A stretch of DNA of 64,000 bases, taken from VRUE01 sp963703335. Its GTDB lineage: Bacteria; Actinomycetota; Thermoleophilia; Solirubrobacterales; 70-9. The stretch covers positions 744,001 through 808,000 of the forward strand of contig OY969812.1 in assembly GCA_963703335.1 (NCBI GenBank). The letters run 5' to 3'. Position numbers and translations under genes: made by a program. Each line of letters begins with the position of its first letter. Position 1 is the stretch's first letter. Shown one piece after another: positions 38,633 through 47,003 of the stretch. Below the pieces are notes generated by a model, which searched no databases, was not told the DNA's origin, and saw only the letters and a program-made list of their open reading frames with translations.

Positions 38633-39187
38633 TCAGAGCCCGTTCTGGACGCCGGGCACCGAGGAGTGGAAGTCCCCATTGCACGGCGGGCCCCAGGTGC
38701 CGCGGCCCGCGGCGCGGGCTGCTTCGGCCTGCGAGCGGTAGCGCTCGTAGCGTCGGGCGGGGGTGTCGAAGAGGTAGGGCATCGCCAGGCCGCGGGCGAC
38801 CTCGGCGCCGCCCAGATCCTTGCCGCCGGGCAGCTGCACGTAGCGCAGCAGGCGCCCATAGGTGTCGACGGAGTCCTGGCTGGGGTCGGAGACGAGGACG
38901 ACTCGGCGGCCGTCGAAGCGTTCCATGGACGCGGAGGCGGCGAGGGCGCCGCACTCATCAGGGCTGCCGTAGCGAGTCGCGTACTTCTCCGGGGAATCCA
39001 TCGCGAGAAGTCGCACGCTCCGCGTCGGGCCGGAGTCCAGTCGCACCGTGACCGTGTCGCCGTCGGCGACCGAGACGATCCGGCCATGGATGGAGCTGAC
39101 AGCGCTCGCCTGGGTCGATGCCGAGCAGCCGGCGGCCGCGAGGCCGCAGAGGACGAGGAGGGAGACGGCCACCACACGGGCGATCAC
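38633..39187 (-). CDS. Staphylococcal-nuclease-like lipoprotein (thermonuclease)
   Basis: 184 residues from a GTG overlapping the previous stop. MIARVVAVSLLVLCGLAAAG followed by Cys is a signal peptide with a lipobox (LAAAGC). The SNase fold follows: HGRIVSVADGDTVTVRLDSG, VRLLAMDSPEK (catalytic R and E), VLVSDPSQDSVDTYGRLLRY and an EAARAAGRGTWG end. It cleaves DNA or RNA outside the membrane. On conjugative elements such nucleases may process or exclude extracellular DNA. Confidence 0.8.
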   Translation of the reverse strand: MIARVVAVSLLVLCGLAAAGCSASTQASAVSSIHGRIVSVADGDTVTVRLDSGPTRSVRLLAMDSPEKYATRYGSPDECGALAASASMERFDGRRVVLVSDPSQDSVDTYGRLLRYVQLPGGKDLGGAEVARGLAMPYLFDTPARRYERYRSQAEAARAAGRGTWGPPCNGDFHSSVPGVQNGL

Positions 39188-39915
39188 TCGAGCACCGCCG
39201 GGCCGCGTAGCTTCGGCGGCGGGATCTCGCCCGAGGCGACCTTGGCGCGGTAGTTGCGAAAGCGAATCCATTGCTCGGCGACGATGCGGGCCCTCTGTCC
39301 CCCGTCGTCGCGATCAGCGTAGAGACGCACGGCGTCGACAAGACGGTCGACCATCCGCAAGAGCAGCGGGTCTGACTCCAGGCCCGCCCGGGCGGCGGCG
39401 AACTCCGAGGGGGCGAGCTCGACCGACGGCGCGTGGACGCGCGCGCCGGACAGCACCCGGTCGAGCTCGCGATCGACCCCCTCGGGTTGGCTCGGCATCG
39501 CGGGGGCAGGAGGGAGCGCGATGCCGCGGCCGATTTGCAAGAGCGCCTGGGCGATCGCCGAGCGCTCTGCCTCGCTCAGCTCCGCGCAGCTGCGAGCGCC
39601 GTTGATCTGGCAGGTGAGCAGGACCTCCAGGGCCGCCCGCAGGTCGACGCCGGGAAGCCAGGCGAGAAGCGAGTAGGCCCTCACGGAGTGTGCGCGGGGA
39701 TCGGCAAGCAGCGCCGCCGCCCCCAGCCGCCCGCCGCGGGCGTCGGCCTTGAGATCGGCGATCTCCCGCCGGCGGCGGTTGGCCTTCGCCAACGCCGCTT
39801 CGCGCTTGGCCTCGGGCCCCGAGCGCTTCGGGGTGCCGGCAGCGCCCTTGGCGGAGCGCTTCGGGGCGCGCTTGGGCGCCGCGGAGCGGGCCGGGGCCTT
39901 TGCGGCGGCGGCCAT
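39184..39915 (-). CDS. Actinobacterial IHF-like (H2TH) DNA-binding protein with C-terminal extension
   Basis: 243 residues. A Lys/Ala-rich tail (MAAAAKAPARSAAPKRAPKR) precedes EAALAKANRRRREIADLKAD. Then AYSLLAWLPGVDLRAALEVL and an ER-x-x-I helix follow. This order matches mycobacterial IHF (A-x-x-K-A-x-x-R-R...K...LL-x-x-LPGV). A helical C-terminal domain of ~100 residues is extra. It overlaps the primase stop by one base, suggesting a role in shaping origin or transfer DNA. Similarity is by eye. Confidence 0.5.
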   Translation of the reverse strand: MAAAAKAPARSAAPKRAPKRSAKGAAGTPKRSGPEAKREAALAKANRRRREIADLKADARGGRLGAAALLADPRAHSVRAYSLLAWLPGVDLRAALEVLLTCQINGARSCAELSEAERSAIAQALLQIGRGIALPPAPAMPSQPEGVDRELDRVLSGARVHAPSVELAPSEFAAARAGLESDPLLLRMVDRLVDAVRLYADRDDGGQRARIVAEQWIRFRNYRAKVASGEIPPPKLRGPAVLE

Positions 39916-41021
39916 CAGGGTGAGCCCCTTCCTCGGAACGGGCCCTCGACGCCGAAGATGCGCTGCAACTCGGCGACGCACTCCTTGAACTCCTCGCTGC
40001 GCAGCGCCGGTCCGGTCGGGTAGCCGCGCAGTGCGGCCACCAGGTCGACAGCGCCACCGCCGGCCCCGCAGGAAAAGCAGTACCAACCGCGGCCCGGCCC
40101 GCGGTAGAGGTGGGCGGAGGGGTGCTCGTCGGTGTGGGCGGCGTTGGGGCAGCGGACCTTGCCGTCGCGACCGGGCTCGACGCCGACGATCGCGCGGTAA
40201 TACTCACGCGCCTCCATCCCCCGCCAGGGCTCTTTGCCGGCGGCAGAGACGGGACGCCGGGCCCGCCGCTCGGGCCGCGGGGCCTTGGGGTCGCGCAGGC
40301 CGACGGCCAGCTCCCCCGGCCGGTAGGGCGCCTTGGCCAGATCACACATCACCACCCGGCACCAGGTCGGGGGCAGGCCCTTGCAGGCGCGCTTGTGGTT
40401 GAGGGTGCCCGGCACCCGCAGGAAGCGCCCGCGGTTGGCCGAGACCGGGTCGGCCCCCAGGGCCGCGGCCAGCATCCGGTTGAGCGCCTCGCAGCGCTCG
40501 CCGGAGAGCTCTTCGGAGAGCAGCCAGTAGACGTGAGCGCCGCCGGATCCCGAGGCCACCACCGCGTGTGGGCGATGGGCGAAGCGGCGCAGGGTGCCGA
40601 GCCGACGGGAGTCGTCGATGTCGACCCAGGCGAGGGCGACTCGGTCGACCGAGTCGTTACCGGGGACCGGCACCCGCAGGGTCGCGGGGGTGAAATAGAT
40701 TTCGCGCCGCTCCTCGGCGCGCAGTGCCCGCACCCGCTCGAGGAACTCATCCCGGCGCGCGGCGCGCACGAAGTTCTCGAGCTCGTTTCGCCGGAAGGCC
40801 CCGAGTCGGCCATTGGGGAGGCGAGGGGCGCCCGCCACCTCGACGAAGCCGGGGCGGCCAGAGTGCAGGAGCTCGGTGAGAAGCGCGGCGTGGCCCTCGG
40901 CACCGAGGACCCGGTCGATCCGCCGCCCGTCGCGGGTGCGCATCGCGACCGGCTCGGGCGGGCGGCCCGCAGCCGGGGCGGCCGAGGAGACGGTGGGTCG
41001 CGGCGCCGCCGCCACGCTCAC
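39915..41021 (-). CDS. RepB-like primase with CHC2-type zinc finger
   Basis: 368 residues from a GTG overlapping the upstream stop (GTGA). Residues 120-245 show the RepB/AEP-like primase pattern: ALAWVDIDDSRR, AVVASGSGGAHVYWLLSEEL, NRMLAAALGADPVSANRGRF and LRVPGTLNHK. The C-terminal CPNAAHTDEHPSAHLYRG ... WYCFSCGAGGGAVDLVAALR is a CHC2 zinc finger as in DnaG, but in reverse domain order. It makes primers on single strands after transfer or at the element's origin. Confidence 0.75.
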   Translation of the reverse strand: MSVAAAPRPTVSSAAPAAGRPPEPVAMRTRDGRRIDRVLGAEGHAALLTELLHSGRPGFVEVAGAPRLPNGRLGAFRRNELENFVRAARRDEFLERVRALRAEERREIYFTPATLRVPVPGNDSVDRVALAWVDIDDSRRLGTLRRFAHRPHAVVASGSGGAHVYWLLSEELSGERCEALNRMLAAALGADPVSANRGRFLRVPGTLNHKRACKGLPPTWCRVVMCDLAKAPYRPGELAVGLRDPKAPRPERRARRPVSAAGKEPWRGMEAREYYRAIVGVEPGRDGKVRCPNAAHTDEHPSAHLYRGPGRGWYCFSCGAGGGAVDLVAALRGYPTGPALRSEEFKECVAELQRIFGVEGPFRGRGSP

Positions 41022-41929
41022 AGTCCCACCTGCTCGGGGGCGAGGTCGAGCGCCTCGCAGAGGAGCACGGCGGTCTCCGCGCAGGCCACCCGCGCGTAGC
41101 GCAGGCGCTTGCGGGCATCGCGGGTGCCCTGCAGGCCGAGTCGCCGACATAGCAGGCTGATCACCTTGCTCTCGTCCAGGGAGTCGCTGAAGCCCGGCGA
41201 GCGCGAACAGATCGCGCCAACCGAGTGCCCGAGGGCGAGCTCCTCGGCGAGCGCCCCCTGCAGCCTGTAGAGGGGGACGTGGCTGGGACGGCCGGCGCGC
41301 TCGATGTCGGCCATCAAGAGGCGACCGGCCTTGGCCGCCTCCTTGCCCGAGCTCTGCAGGATCGCGGCGGCGGCTCCGCTCAGGCGCAGGACCGCCTCCT
41401 CGCCGTCGTAGAGGTCACCGAGATCCTCGGCGGCGCGGGCCTCGGCGGCGGCGACGCCGACCGGGACCCGGCAGGCGCGCGAGTGCGCTGAGGTGAGACA
41501 CAGCCGCCTCACCCGCCGGGCCCAGTTCGGGTGCTCGCGCAGTGCCCGCAGCTCGGCCGCGGGCGGGTAGGAGATCGTGCGCTGCTCCCAGGCCGCCGTG
41601 GTCGCGGTCAGGCGCAGGGTGTAGAGGGCAATGCCCGCTCCGTCGCAGATCACCAGGTCGCGGTCGCGGACCCGCAGCCAGGCCAGCGGGAGCGGCGCCT
41701 CGGGCCCGGCGGCCCGAAGCAGGTGCTCGAGGGGCAGCCCCTCGAGGTCGGCGAGCGGCTCAGTCCCGATCGCCACCGCGCTCGTGCTCTCGCATCGTTG
41801 TGCCATTGCGCTCGTCCCATGCACGCCCGGGGCAGGGCTCGCGCCACCCCTCTCCCTGCGAGCTCCCGGCGAGGGAACCTCGGCGAGGGCGCCGGAGCGG
41901 CGCTCAGTAGCGGTCTGGACCGCGGCCAT
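41018..41929 (-). CDS. Unknown 303-residue protein coupled to the primase
   Basis: AAGGAGG precedes MAAVQTATERRSGALAEVPS. After a low-complexity start comes a beta-rich middle (LAWLRVRDRDLVICDGAGIA; LYTLRLTATTAAWEQRTISY). The C-terminal half is helical and ends RYARVACAETAVLLCEALDL. The gene overlaps both neighbours (26 and 4 bases). By position it may be a replication accessory protein, but no family is recognised. Confidence 0.5.
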   Translation of the reverse strand: MAAVQTATERRSGALAEVPSPGARRERGGASPAPGVHGTSAMAQRCESTSAVAIGTEPLADLEGLPLEHLLRAAGPEAPLPLAWLRVRDRDLVICDGAGIALYTLRLTATTAAWEQRTISYPPAAELRALREHPNWARRVRRLCLTSAHSRACRVPVGVAAAEARAAEDLGDLYDGEEAVLRLSGAAAAILQSSGKEAAKAGRLLMADIERAGRPSHVPLYRLQGALAEELALGHSVGAICSRSPGFSDSLDESKVISLLCRRLGLQGTRDARKRLRYARVACAETAVLLCEALDLAPEQVGL

Positions 41930-42293
41930 CGCCGCCTCCTTCCTGCGGCCAGCCGGCCCCATCGCTTCCCGCCGCCTCGAAGTCCTCGAAGAGGCCGGAT
42001 GGGTAGTGCTCCTCGCCCGCGCCCTCTTCGGCGGCGAGCGCATCGCGGTCGCGGCGCCGGCGCTCCAGCACCGACCCCAGTCCCCGCAGCGCCAGGTAGA
42101 TCAGCGCCGCGTCGAGGGCGAACTGCACGCTCGCCAACGCGAGGGCGCGCAGGGTCGCGACGTCCTTCAGCTCCCAGCCGGTGTCAGCCAGCCAGGAGAG
42201 GAAGGAGACGATCTCCTTGGTGAAGCCGCCGATCAGAAGAGCGGCGATGACCCGCCGCAAGGTCACGGCGTCCAGGACGCGCTGGGCGATCAT
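41904..42293 (-). CDS. Small two-helix membrane protein
   Basis: 129 residues. VIAALLIGGFTKEIVSFLSW and LALASVQFALDAALIYLALR are the two membrane segments, followed by a charged cytosolic tail (ERRRRDRDALAAEEGAGEEH). The layout is holin-like or an accessory membrane anchor. It is coupled by overlaps to both neighbours. Confidence 0.55.
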   Translation of the reverse strand: MIAQRVLDAVTLRRVIAALLIGGFTKEIVSFLSWLADTGWELKDVATLRALALASVQFALDAALIYLALRGLGSVLERRRRDRDALAAEEGAGEEHYPSGLFEDFEAAGSDGAGWPQEGGGDGRGPDRY

Positions 42294-42667
42294 GGTTGGA
42301 CCTCCTCGAGTCGTAGGGGAGGCGCGGGCCCACGGCTGACCGTGACCCGCACCTCATGGATCGCGCCCTCGTGCAGGTCGACCACTGCCAGAGGGCACTT
42401 CGGGTAGTGCTCGTCGAGCGTCCAGCCGGCGAGCAGCTCGAGGGCCTCGGCCTCGGTGGCCGCGACCTCGATAAACGTGTAGGTGGGGTCGCCGGCAACG
42501 ACTGCGAAGCGACCACGAAGCGGCTCGCGCCCCGAGGCCATCGCCAGCACCTCCTCGACCATGTCGGGGTAGTCGACCTCCCAGTTGCCGCGCGGCAGGC
42601 CGTAGCGCTCGATCAGGGAGCCGAGCGTTCGCCGGCCGCGTTCGGAAGCGGCCACCGCCGCCGGCAT
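42290..42667 (-). CDS. Unknown 125-residue protein
   Basis: The ATG shares a base with the previous stop: MPAAVAASERGRRTLGSLIE. The C-terminal half is beta-rich (GRFAVVAGDPTYTFIEVAAT; LAVVDLHEGAIHEVRVTVSR) with the helix EAEALELLAGW. It resembles the small plasmid DUFs around it. The function is unknown. Confidence 0.5.
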   Translation of the reverse strand: MPAAVAASERGRRTLGSLIERYGLPRGNWEVDYPDMVEEVLAMASGREPLRGRFAVVAGDPTYTFIEVAATEAEALELLAGWTLDEHYPKCPLAVVDLHEGAIHEVRVTVSRGPAPPLRLEEVQP

Positions 42668-43092
42668 CACCTCCCGCCTCCACAATGGCCGGGTCCCCGC
42701 CGCCGGGAAGCGCCGGCGGGCTCTGTCGAGGCCAGGCGCCGGGGGGATGGGCGGCGCTGGCCGGTCCCCGGCCGCCTCCGGGGAGAACGACCGCGGTCGC
42801 GCACCCTGATCACGACCCCAGGGCTGCGCCAGGCGAACCCCTCACAGCGAGGGATGACACCGGTGGCTTCAAGGTGAACGCGGACCTTCTCGGCGCCCGC
42901 GCGCGCGAGGCAGAGGTAGGCACCGCGGTGCTCGCGGGCCCGGCAGCGCATCCGACGGCGCATCTGCGCCTCGAAGGGCTCCCAGTCACAGCGCAGAGCG
43001 CTCGCCACCTCCGCGGCCCCCGCGCGCTCGCCCAAGGTGGCAAGCGCGCGGGAGATGGCGGAGTGGGAGACGTCGACCTCGACGCGGGCCAT
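42667..43092 (-). CDS. Unknown basic 141-residue protein
   Basis: MARVEVDVSHSAISRALATL, then ALRCDWEPFEAQMRRRMRCR, AYLCLARAGAEKVRVHLEAT and a very basic Arg/Pro tail. It could bind nucleic acid. Its ends overlap both neighbours by one base. Confidence 0.5.
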   Translation of the reverse strand: MARVEVDVSHSAISRALATLGERAGAAEVASALRCDWEPFEAQMRRRMRCRAREHRGAYLCLARAGAEKVRVHLEATGVIPRCEGFAWRSPGVVIRVRDRGRSPRRRPGTGQRRPSPRRLASTEPAGASRRRGPGHCGGGR

Positions 43093-43292
43093 CAGGCCGC
43101 GAGCGGGACCCGCGGCGTGCCTCCCTTCCCCAGCGTGGGGAGAGCGGCGCGCAGGCTCCGACGACGAGGTGAGCGCTTCGGGCTGGGGGCGGCGACGGCC
43201 TCCGCTCGGCGGCGGTCCTCCGCCTCGTAGCGGGCGAGCTCGGCGTCGACGTCCATCCCGACCCAGAGGGGCTCGATGTGGTGCTCGGTCAT
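43092..43292 (-). CDS. Unknown 66-residue protein
   Basis: A strong SD (AAGGAGG) precedes MTEHHIEPLWVGMDVDAELA. The N-terminal EPLWVGMDVDAELARYEAED motif is followed by a basic Pro/Arg tail. No family is recognised. Confidence 0.5.
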   Translation of the reverse strand: MTEHHIEPLWVGMDVDAELARYEAEDRRRAEAVAAPSPKRSPRRRSLRAALPTLGKGGTPRVPLAA

Positions 43293-43471
43293 GGTGTGTC
43301 CTCCTTCGCGCAGGTGCGCGAGGTCTCGGCGGAGAGGCACTGGGCTCGCGGGCGCGAGCCGGCCTCCCCGCCCGGGGTTTGTCTTGCGGCGTCGCGGAGG
43401 CGGAGATCCGCCGGGCGCGCCGGGTGCGTCTCGGGGCCGACCCCGGGGCGGGACTCGAAGAGCCCGGCCAT
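43289..43471 (-). CDS. Possible 60-residue protein
   Basis: It begins MAGLFESRPGVGPETHPARP. Its TGA overlaps the next ATG (ATGA), but no SD is visible and the composition is Arg/Pro-rich. It may be a coupling frame rather than a gene. Confidence 0.3.
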   Translation of the reverse strand: MAGLFESRPGVGPETHPARPADLRLRDAARQTPGGEAGSRPRAQCLSAETSRTCAKEDTP

Positions 43472-43499
43472 GAGGGCGGCGATGGAACTGCCGTCGGCG

Positions 43500-43724
43500 T
43501 CAGGCAGCCTGGGTGTAGCGGGGCAGCTGCCCGCGGACCCTGGCGTTGCCGAGCGCCTCGCGGGCGGCCTCGTAGATCGCCACGCCGCGGTCGAAGCGAT
43601 CCACGTTGCTGAAGGCAACGCCGCTGGCGACTTCGAGCTTGGCCATCTTCACGATCTCCGCCAAGTCCTCGGGGCTCTTCAGCCGGGAGATGATCTGACG
43701 GATGCGACTTGCTTCTTTGCTCAT
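43500..43724 (-). CDS. Unknown 74-residue helical protein
   Basis: AGGAT lies before MSKEASRIRQIISRLKSPED. The protein is helical (LAEIVKMAKLEVASGVAFSN; GVAIYEAAREALGNARVRGQ). An upstream ATG six codons earlier is possible. The function is unknown. Confidence 0.5.
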   Translation of the reverse strand: MSKEASRIRQIISRLKSPEDLAEIVKMAKLEVASGVAFSNVDRFDRGVAIYEAAREALGNARVRGQLPRYTQAA

Positions 43725-43872
43725 GGTGATCCTCTCTCTCACCGCCGCCGCTTCTTTGACAGCGGCGGTGAGCAGGTCAAGAGGGCCCGCCCGGAGACGG
43801 GTCCTCGTAATGAAGGAGGCACGCGCCGCCTCGGCGACGCTCAGCCCGTGAACTGGTGCCCTGCGCCTGGGG

Positions 43873-44106
43873 TCAGGCGGTGGCGAAGGGCAGCTCGGCC
43901 AGGTGCATGATGCGGGCCCGGCTCGCGGCCTTGATCGCGCGACCGGCCATCGCCAACGCGGACTTCGGCGGCATCCCGGCTTTCAGTTCGCGGTCGTAGA
44001 TCCGCTGGGCTTCCTCGCGGTGGCCCACCATGAGCTGGTGCGACTCGGTGAGGACATCACCATCGGTTATCGTCGTCGGTACAGGGGCAGCGTGAGATGA
44101 GTTCAT
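43873..44106 (-). CDS. Unknown 77-residue protein, first gene of the long minus-strand run
   Basis: AAAGGA precedes MNSSHAAPVPTTITDGDVLT. The core ESHQLMVGHREEAQRIYDRE is helical. KAGMPPKSALAMAGRAIKAA and a short end follow. Its leader holds a GCGGGG/CCCCGC hairpin (44121-44139). The promoter for the gene run should lie in 44107-44800. Confidence 0.5.
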   Translation of the reverse strand: MNSSHAAPVPTTITDGDVLTESHQLMVGHREEAQRIYDRELKAGMPPKSALAMAGRAIKAASRARIMHLAELPFATA

Positions 44107-44807
44107 CGCTGTTCCTTTCCGCGGGGTCCATAGCCCCGCATCTTTTGAGGGGAGGCCGTTCGAGCGGTCCTCCCTGTCTTGGGTTGGGTAACTCCGCCGG
44201 GCCGCCCATCCGCGACTCCGTCGGCTCGCGCCGCAGGGCGCTTCTCTTCGTTTCGCCGATCACTGGCGCGCCTGTCCTGAGGATCGCTTCGCCGCGCGCG
44301 GTCAAGCCGTGCTCGGGTTGTCGATCGATGAGGAGGCTTCTGGTTCTGCTGCTCGGTGCGGTCCTAGCGGGTGGGCTTCACGGAGATGGCGTGGAGCTCG
44401 GTGGATCGAAAAGACGGCAAGAGACTTGTCTTGACGATCGCTAGTGGACTCTTGTTCGAGTGCCTATGTGAGGACCGCTGAGAGCGGGAACTGCCGTGAA
44501 ATGGCTTGAGAGATAAGGATGCAGAGAGTAGGAGCTGAACGGGATCTGTCAAGGCCAGGTCCGCCTGGCTATGCCTCTACGCCTGAACCTCTCTTCCCCT
44601 TCGCAGCGACAATTTGCGGACACCCAGGCCGTTCCGCTTCACAGAGCCGAAAACGAAGGGTGAAGACGACCGCTAAGGCGATCCGAAGCCGGCCATTTGC
44701 GGACTTCGAAATCGCCCTAGCGGACATCTGGCGGACGTGTTTCCGGGCCTAGCGGACGCCTTTTTCCACCTAGCGGACACGACGGCTTCGGATGCCATCC
44801 TTACCCT
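44107..44807. other. 700-base non-coding region between the two gene blocks
   Basis: I see no convincing gene on either strand; open frames here have no SD and odd composition. It contains hairpins at 44121-44139 and around 44150-44173, stretches of lower GC (44440-44520), and the GCGGAC repeat array at its right end. It separates the leftward maintenance block from the plus-strand secreted-protein gene. It is the most likely place for promoters, an origin or a partition site. Confidence 0.5.
44699..44778. repeat. Phased GCGGAC repeat array (iteron-like)
   Basis: GCGGAC occurs at 44699, 44720, 44731, 44752 and 44773, with spacings of 21, 11, 21 and 21 bases (one or two helical turns). A further copy lies at 44616. 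Three copies are extended to CCTAGCGGAC (44716, 44748, 44769). Helically phased direct repeats in a non-coding gap are typical of iterons for a Rep protein, a partition centromere, or a regulator's operator array. Confidence 0.6.
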
Positions 44808-44915
44808 GTGCCAGGGTTGAACCGACCGGGTCCAAAACCGCGACCAATCGAGTCCGCGTGGTTTCCTTTGGAGTCGATCCCGATGCGGTTGGGTAGCACT
44901 GCGAGAGGAGAAACC

Positions 44916-45563
44916 ATGAGTTCACGACGTTTGCCAAATGCCATCAGCCACTTCACGTCGATCGCCGCGCTCTCAACGATTGGGGCGATGGTCTTTACCG
45001 CGGCGCCGGCTACCGCCGCTAACCCCGATGCCTGTGGGCTGGTCACGCAGCACACGATGGCCCGCGCCTTCGGGTTGACGAACTCGGTTCAGCACAAGTC
45101 TGTCCTCAGGGCCCCCGGTAATCCCGCGGGCGTCGTTCACATCCGCTGCCGAGCATTCGCCTGGAAAGGCGAAAAGCCGACCAACGCCGCGCGTCAACAC
45201 GACGGTCTGCTTGCTGGCACCGTCGCCACCTACAGGATCGAAACCTGGGTGGCAGACTCCGGACCCTCCGCCGAGACTTGGCTGGCGAATTTTCCGAAGA
45301 AGCTTGAAGGCCTGAGGAGTCGATCCAAGGCGCAGTTTCTCGAAGGCGCGTTGCCGGGGAAGCCGTTCACGCCACCACGCTTTGGCCTCAAATCTGCCGC
45401 CGGTTACCAAGCGCCGAGCGGCGGCCTGAGGAGGCAGCGAGCGTTCTGGTGGGACCGGAGCAGCGGCACCCTGATCTCCTTCAACGTGGTGGAGGCTCGG
45501 GACAAGCCAGTCGGCGCGTCGCTGAGGAACCTCGCCTCTGAGATCGTCCCCAAAGTCGAATAG
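44916..45563 (+). CDS. Secreted protein of unknown function
   Basis: 215 residues, GAGGAG SD. MSSRRLPNAISHFTSIAALS, a hydrophobic segment and an APATAAN cleavage region form a signal peptide. The mature part starts DACGLVTQHTMARAFG, like the C-x-L-(L/V)-T...A-x-x-x-G start of DUF3558-type secreted actinobacterial proteins. It has a second Cys at RCRAFAW. The phased repeats end 138 bases upstream and could regulate it. The function is unknown. Confidence 0.6.
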   Translation: MSSRRLPNAISHFTSIAALSTIGAMVFTAAPATAANPDACGLVTQHTMARAFGLTNSVQHKSVLRAPGNPAGVVHIRCRAFAWKGEKPTNAARQHDGLLAGTVATYRIETWVADSGPSAETWLANFPKKLEGLRSRSKAQFLEGALPGKPFTPPRFGLKSAAGYQAPSGGLRRQRAFWWDRSSGTLISFNVVEARDKPVGASLRNLASEIVPKVE

Positions 45564-45590
45564 GCCGCGGCACTTCCCGGCTGCATCGAC

Positions 45591-46358
45591 TCAACGAGGG
45601 CGGCGGCTTCGCTGGCTGCGCCGCCGCCTCGTAGCGGTCACACCACCGCCGACATACTCGTAGTGCATGCCCATTCCGTCGGAGTGGGTGGCGAGAACTC
45701 TGGAGATATCGAGGCGGACGACTCGGGTGCCGCTCCACGCAGGCACCGTTGGTGAATCTGGATCGACATCCAGCAGGCGGAACTTCTTTCGATCCGAGCG
45801 ACGCCGATATTCCTGACCCTCGGCCAGGATGTCGGGATACGGTCCGCCTCCAGTTCGCGACAGCCCCTTGACTTTTGCGGTGCTGCAGGAATGGATGTCG
45901 AGCGCAGCCACACTCTGGGAAGTCAGGTCAGCCCGGCAGGATCCGGTCGCGCCTGATCTGCGCAGCTCCGCCGGCAGCGTCGACAGCAACTCCTCGATCT
46001 CGGTGCTCGGATCCCACTCGGGCAACACCAGCATGCACCGGACGCCAACCTCGGACACCGAGGCCACGATCATCTCGGTGCGGTATCCACGCGCCAGTCG
46101 TTTCCAGCCGTGAAAGCGATAGTTGATCCCGTCGCCGGCCTCATCGCGGGCAAGCAGCTGATCGAGCGCCACGTTGCCTTCAGATCCGTCCTCTCGGATG
46201 ACGCGGACCCACTCGCCGTCGACTCTCTTGACGGCGAGCCGCAGCCGTTGAGCGCCCTTTCGCGGAAAGAACAGCTGGCCGGCTCGGATTCGGGCAGGAT
46301 GAGACGGAGTGCGAGGCCCGGGCCCCTGCTTGATGTTCAGTGAGTGGCCGCCCGCCAC
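45591..46358 (-). CDS. Unknown 255-residue protein
   Basis: The GTG start lies just after the NERD-gene stop. LAVKRVDGEWVRVIREDGSE may be a small beta barrel. Beta-alpha segments follow (YRTEMIVASVSEVGVRCMLV) with three scattered Cys, and the end reads LDISRVLATHSDGMGMHYEY. The base composition is slightly less GC-rich than its neighbours. I recognise no family. It is likely the last gene of the transfer operon. Confidence 0.5.
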   Translation of the reverse strand: MAGGHSLNIKQGPGPRTPSHPARIRAGQLFFPRKGAQRLRLAVKRVDGEWVRVIREDGSEGNVALDQLLARDEAGDGINYRFHGWKRLARGYRTEMIVASVSEVGVRCMLVLPEWDPSTEIEELLSTLPAELRRSGATGSCRADLTSQSVAALDIHSCSTAKVKGLSRTGGGPYPDILAEGQEYRRRSDRKKFRLLDVDPDSPTVPAWSGTRVVRLDISRVLATHSDGMGMHYEYVGGGVTATRRRRSQRSRRPR

Positions 46359-46363
46359 TGCCC

Positions 46364-46993
46364 TCAGCCCTTGTCGAGCATGAAAGACACAAGATGGGAG
46401 GCTCCGACCCTGTAGACGCCGTCGACCAGTTCGGGGCGCTGCTTGGAGTGCTGCAGGCAGAGCACCGGGACGATCGCGCGCTGATCTCCGTACCGCCGGC
46501 GCGCCCACTCGGCGTGCCGGATAGCTTGGGCGATATCGCGAGGTGTGCCCCTGCCCGCTTTGGTCTCGATCACGAACGTAACCGCAGGCGACTGCACGAG
46601 GTGATCGATGTTCCCGCCGCCGCCCTTTGGCACGTCGTGCTCCACAAGCCAGCCAAGCTCCTCCAGCTTCCAGAGACGCGATCCGACCCGCTCCTCGGCG
46701 ATCGCCCCGACTTTGAAGCGAGTGCCCGCGCGCCCTCGATGCCTCGCATCCCAGGCAAGCAAGATCCCGACGACGACAAAGAGCCCGCCCACTTCTCGCG
46801 CTCCAAGCTCACCGAGGATGAGCCCCGCTGCGAGGAGCACCACCGAACAGACAGCCCTCAGCAACGCCTCTCCATAGAGGCGCCGGGAGGTCTGACGAAC
46901 GCTGTAGCCAGCTGCTTGTCTCGCACTCATCCGATCAACGGTAGGAGCCGCGGATGACGGCACGGCTTCGACGATCACGAGACCCCCGGTCAT
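46364..46993 (-). CDS. NERD-domain nuclease-like membrane protein
   Basis: 209 residues. LLRAVCSVVLLAAGLILGEL and VGGLFVVVGILLAW are membrane helices. The NERD domain follows: GAIAEERVGSRLWKLEELGW, NIDHLVQSPAVTFVIETKAG. GxxGE, D and ExK are the expected restriction-endonuclease-like catalytic residues. The start is uncertain (ATG 46993 or 46930, both with weak SD). It may act as a nuclease on incoming or competing DNA at the membrane. Confidence 0.7.
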   Translation of the reverse strand: MTGGLVIVEAVPSSAAPTVDRMSARQAAGYSVRQTSRRLYGEALLRAVCSVVLLAAGLILGELGAREVGGLFVVVGILLAWDARHRGRAGTRFKVGAIAEERVGSRLWKLEELGWLVEHDVPKGGGGNIDHLVQSPAVTFVIETKAGRGTPRDIAQAIRHAEWARRRYGDQRAIVPVLCLQHSKQRPELVDGVYRVGASHLVSFMLDKG

Positions 46994-47003
46994 TGCGACT
47001 CGA

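Noticed and set aside
44097..44444. 115-codon plus-strand ORF in the non-coding gap
   Set aside because: No SD, it begins inside the previous gene's start, and its composition is unlike a protein; its hydrophobic end (LLVLLLGAVLAGG) is too short to support a gene.
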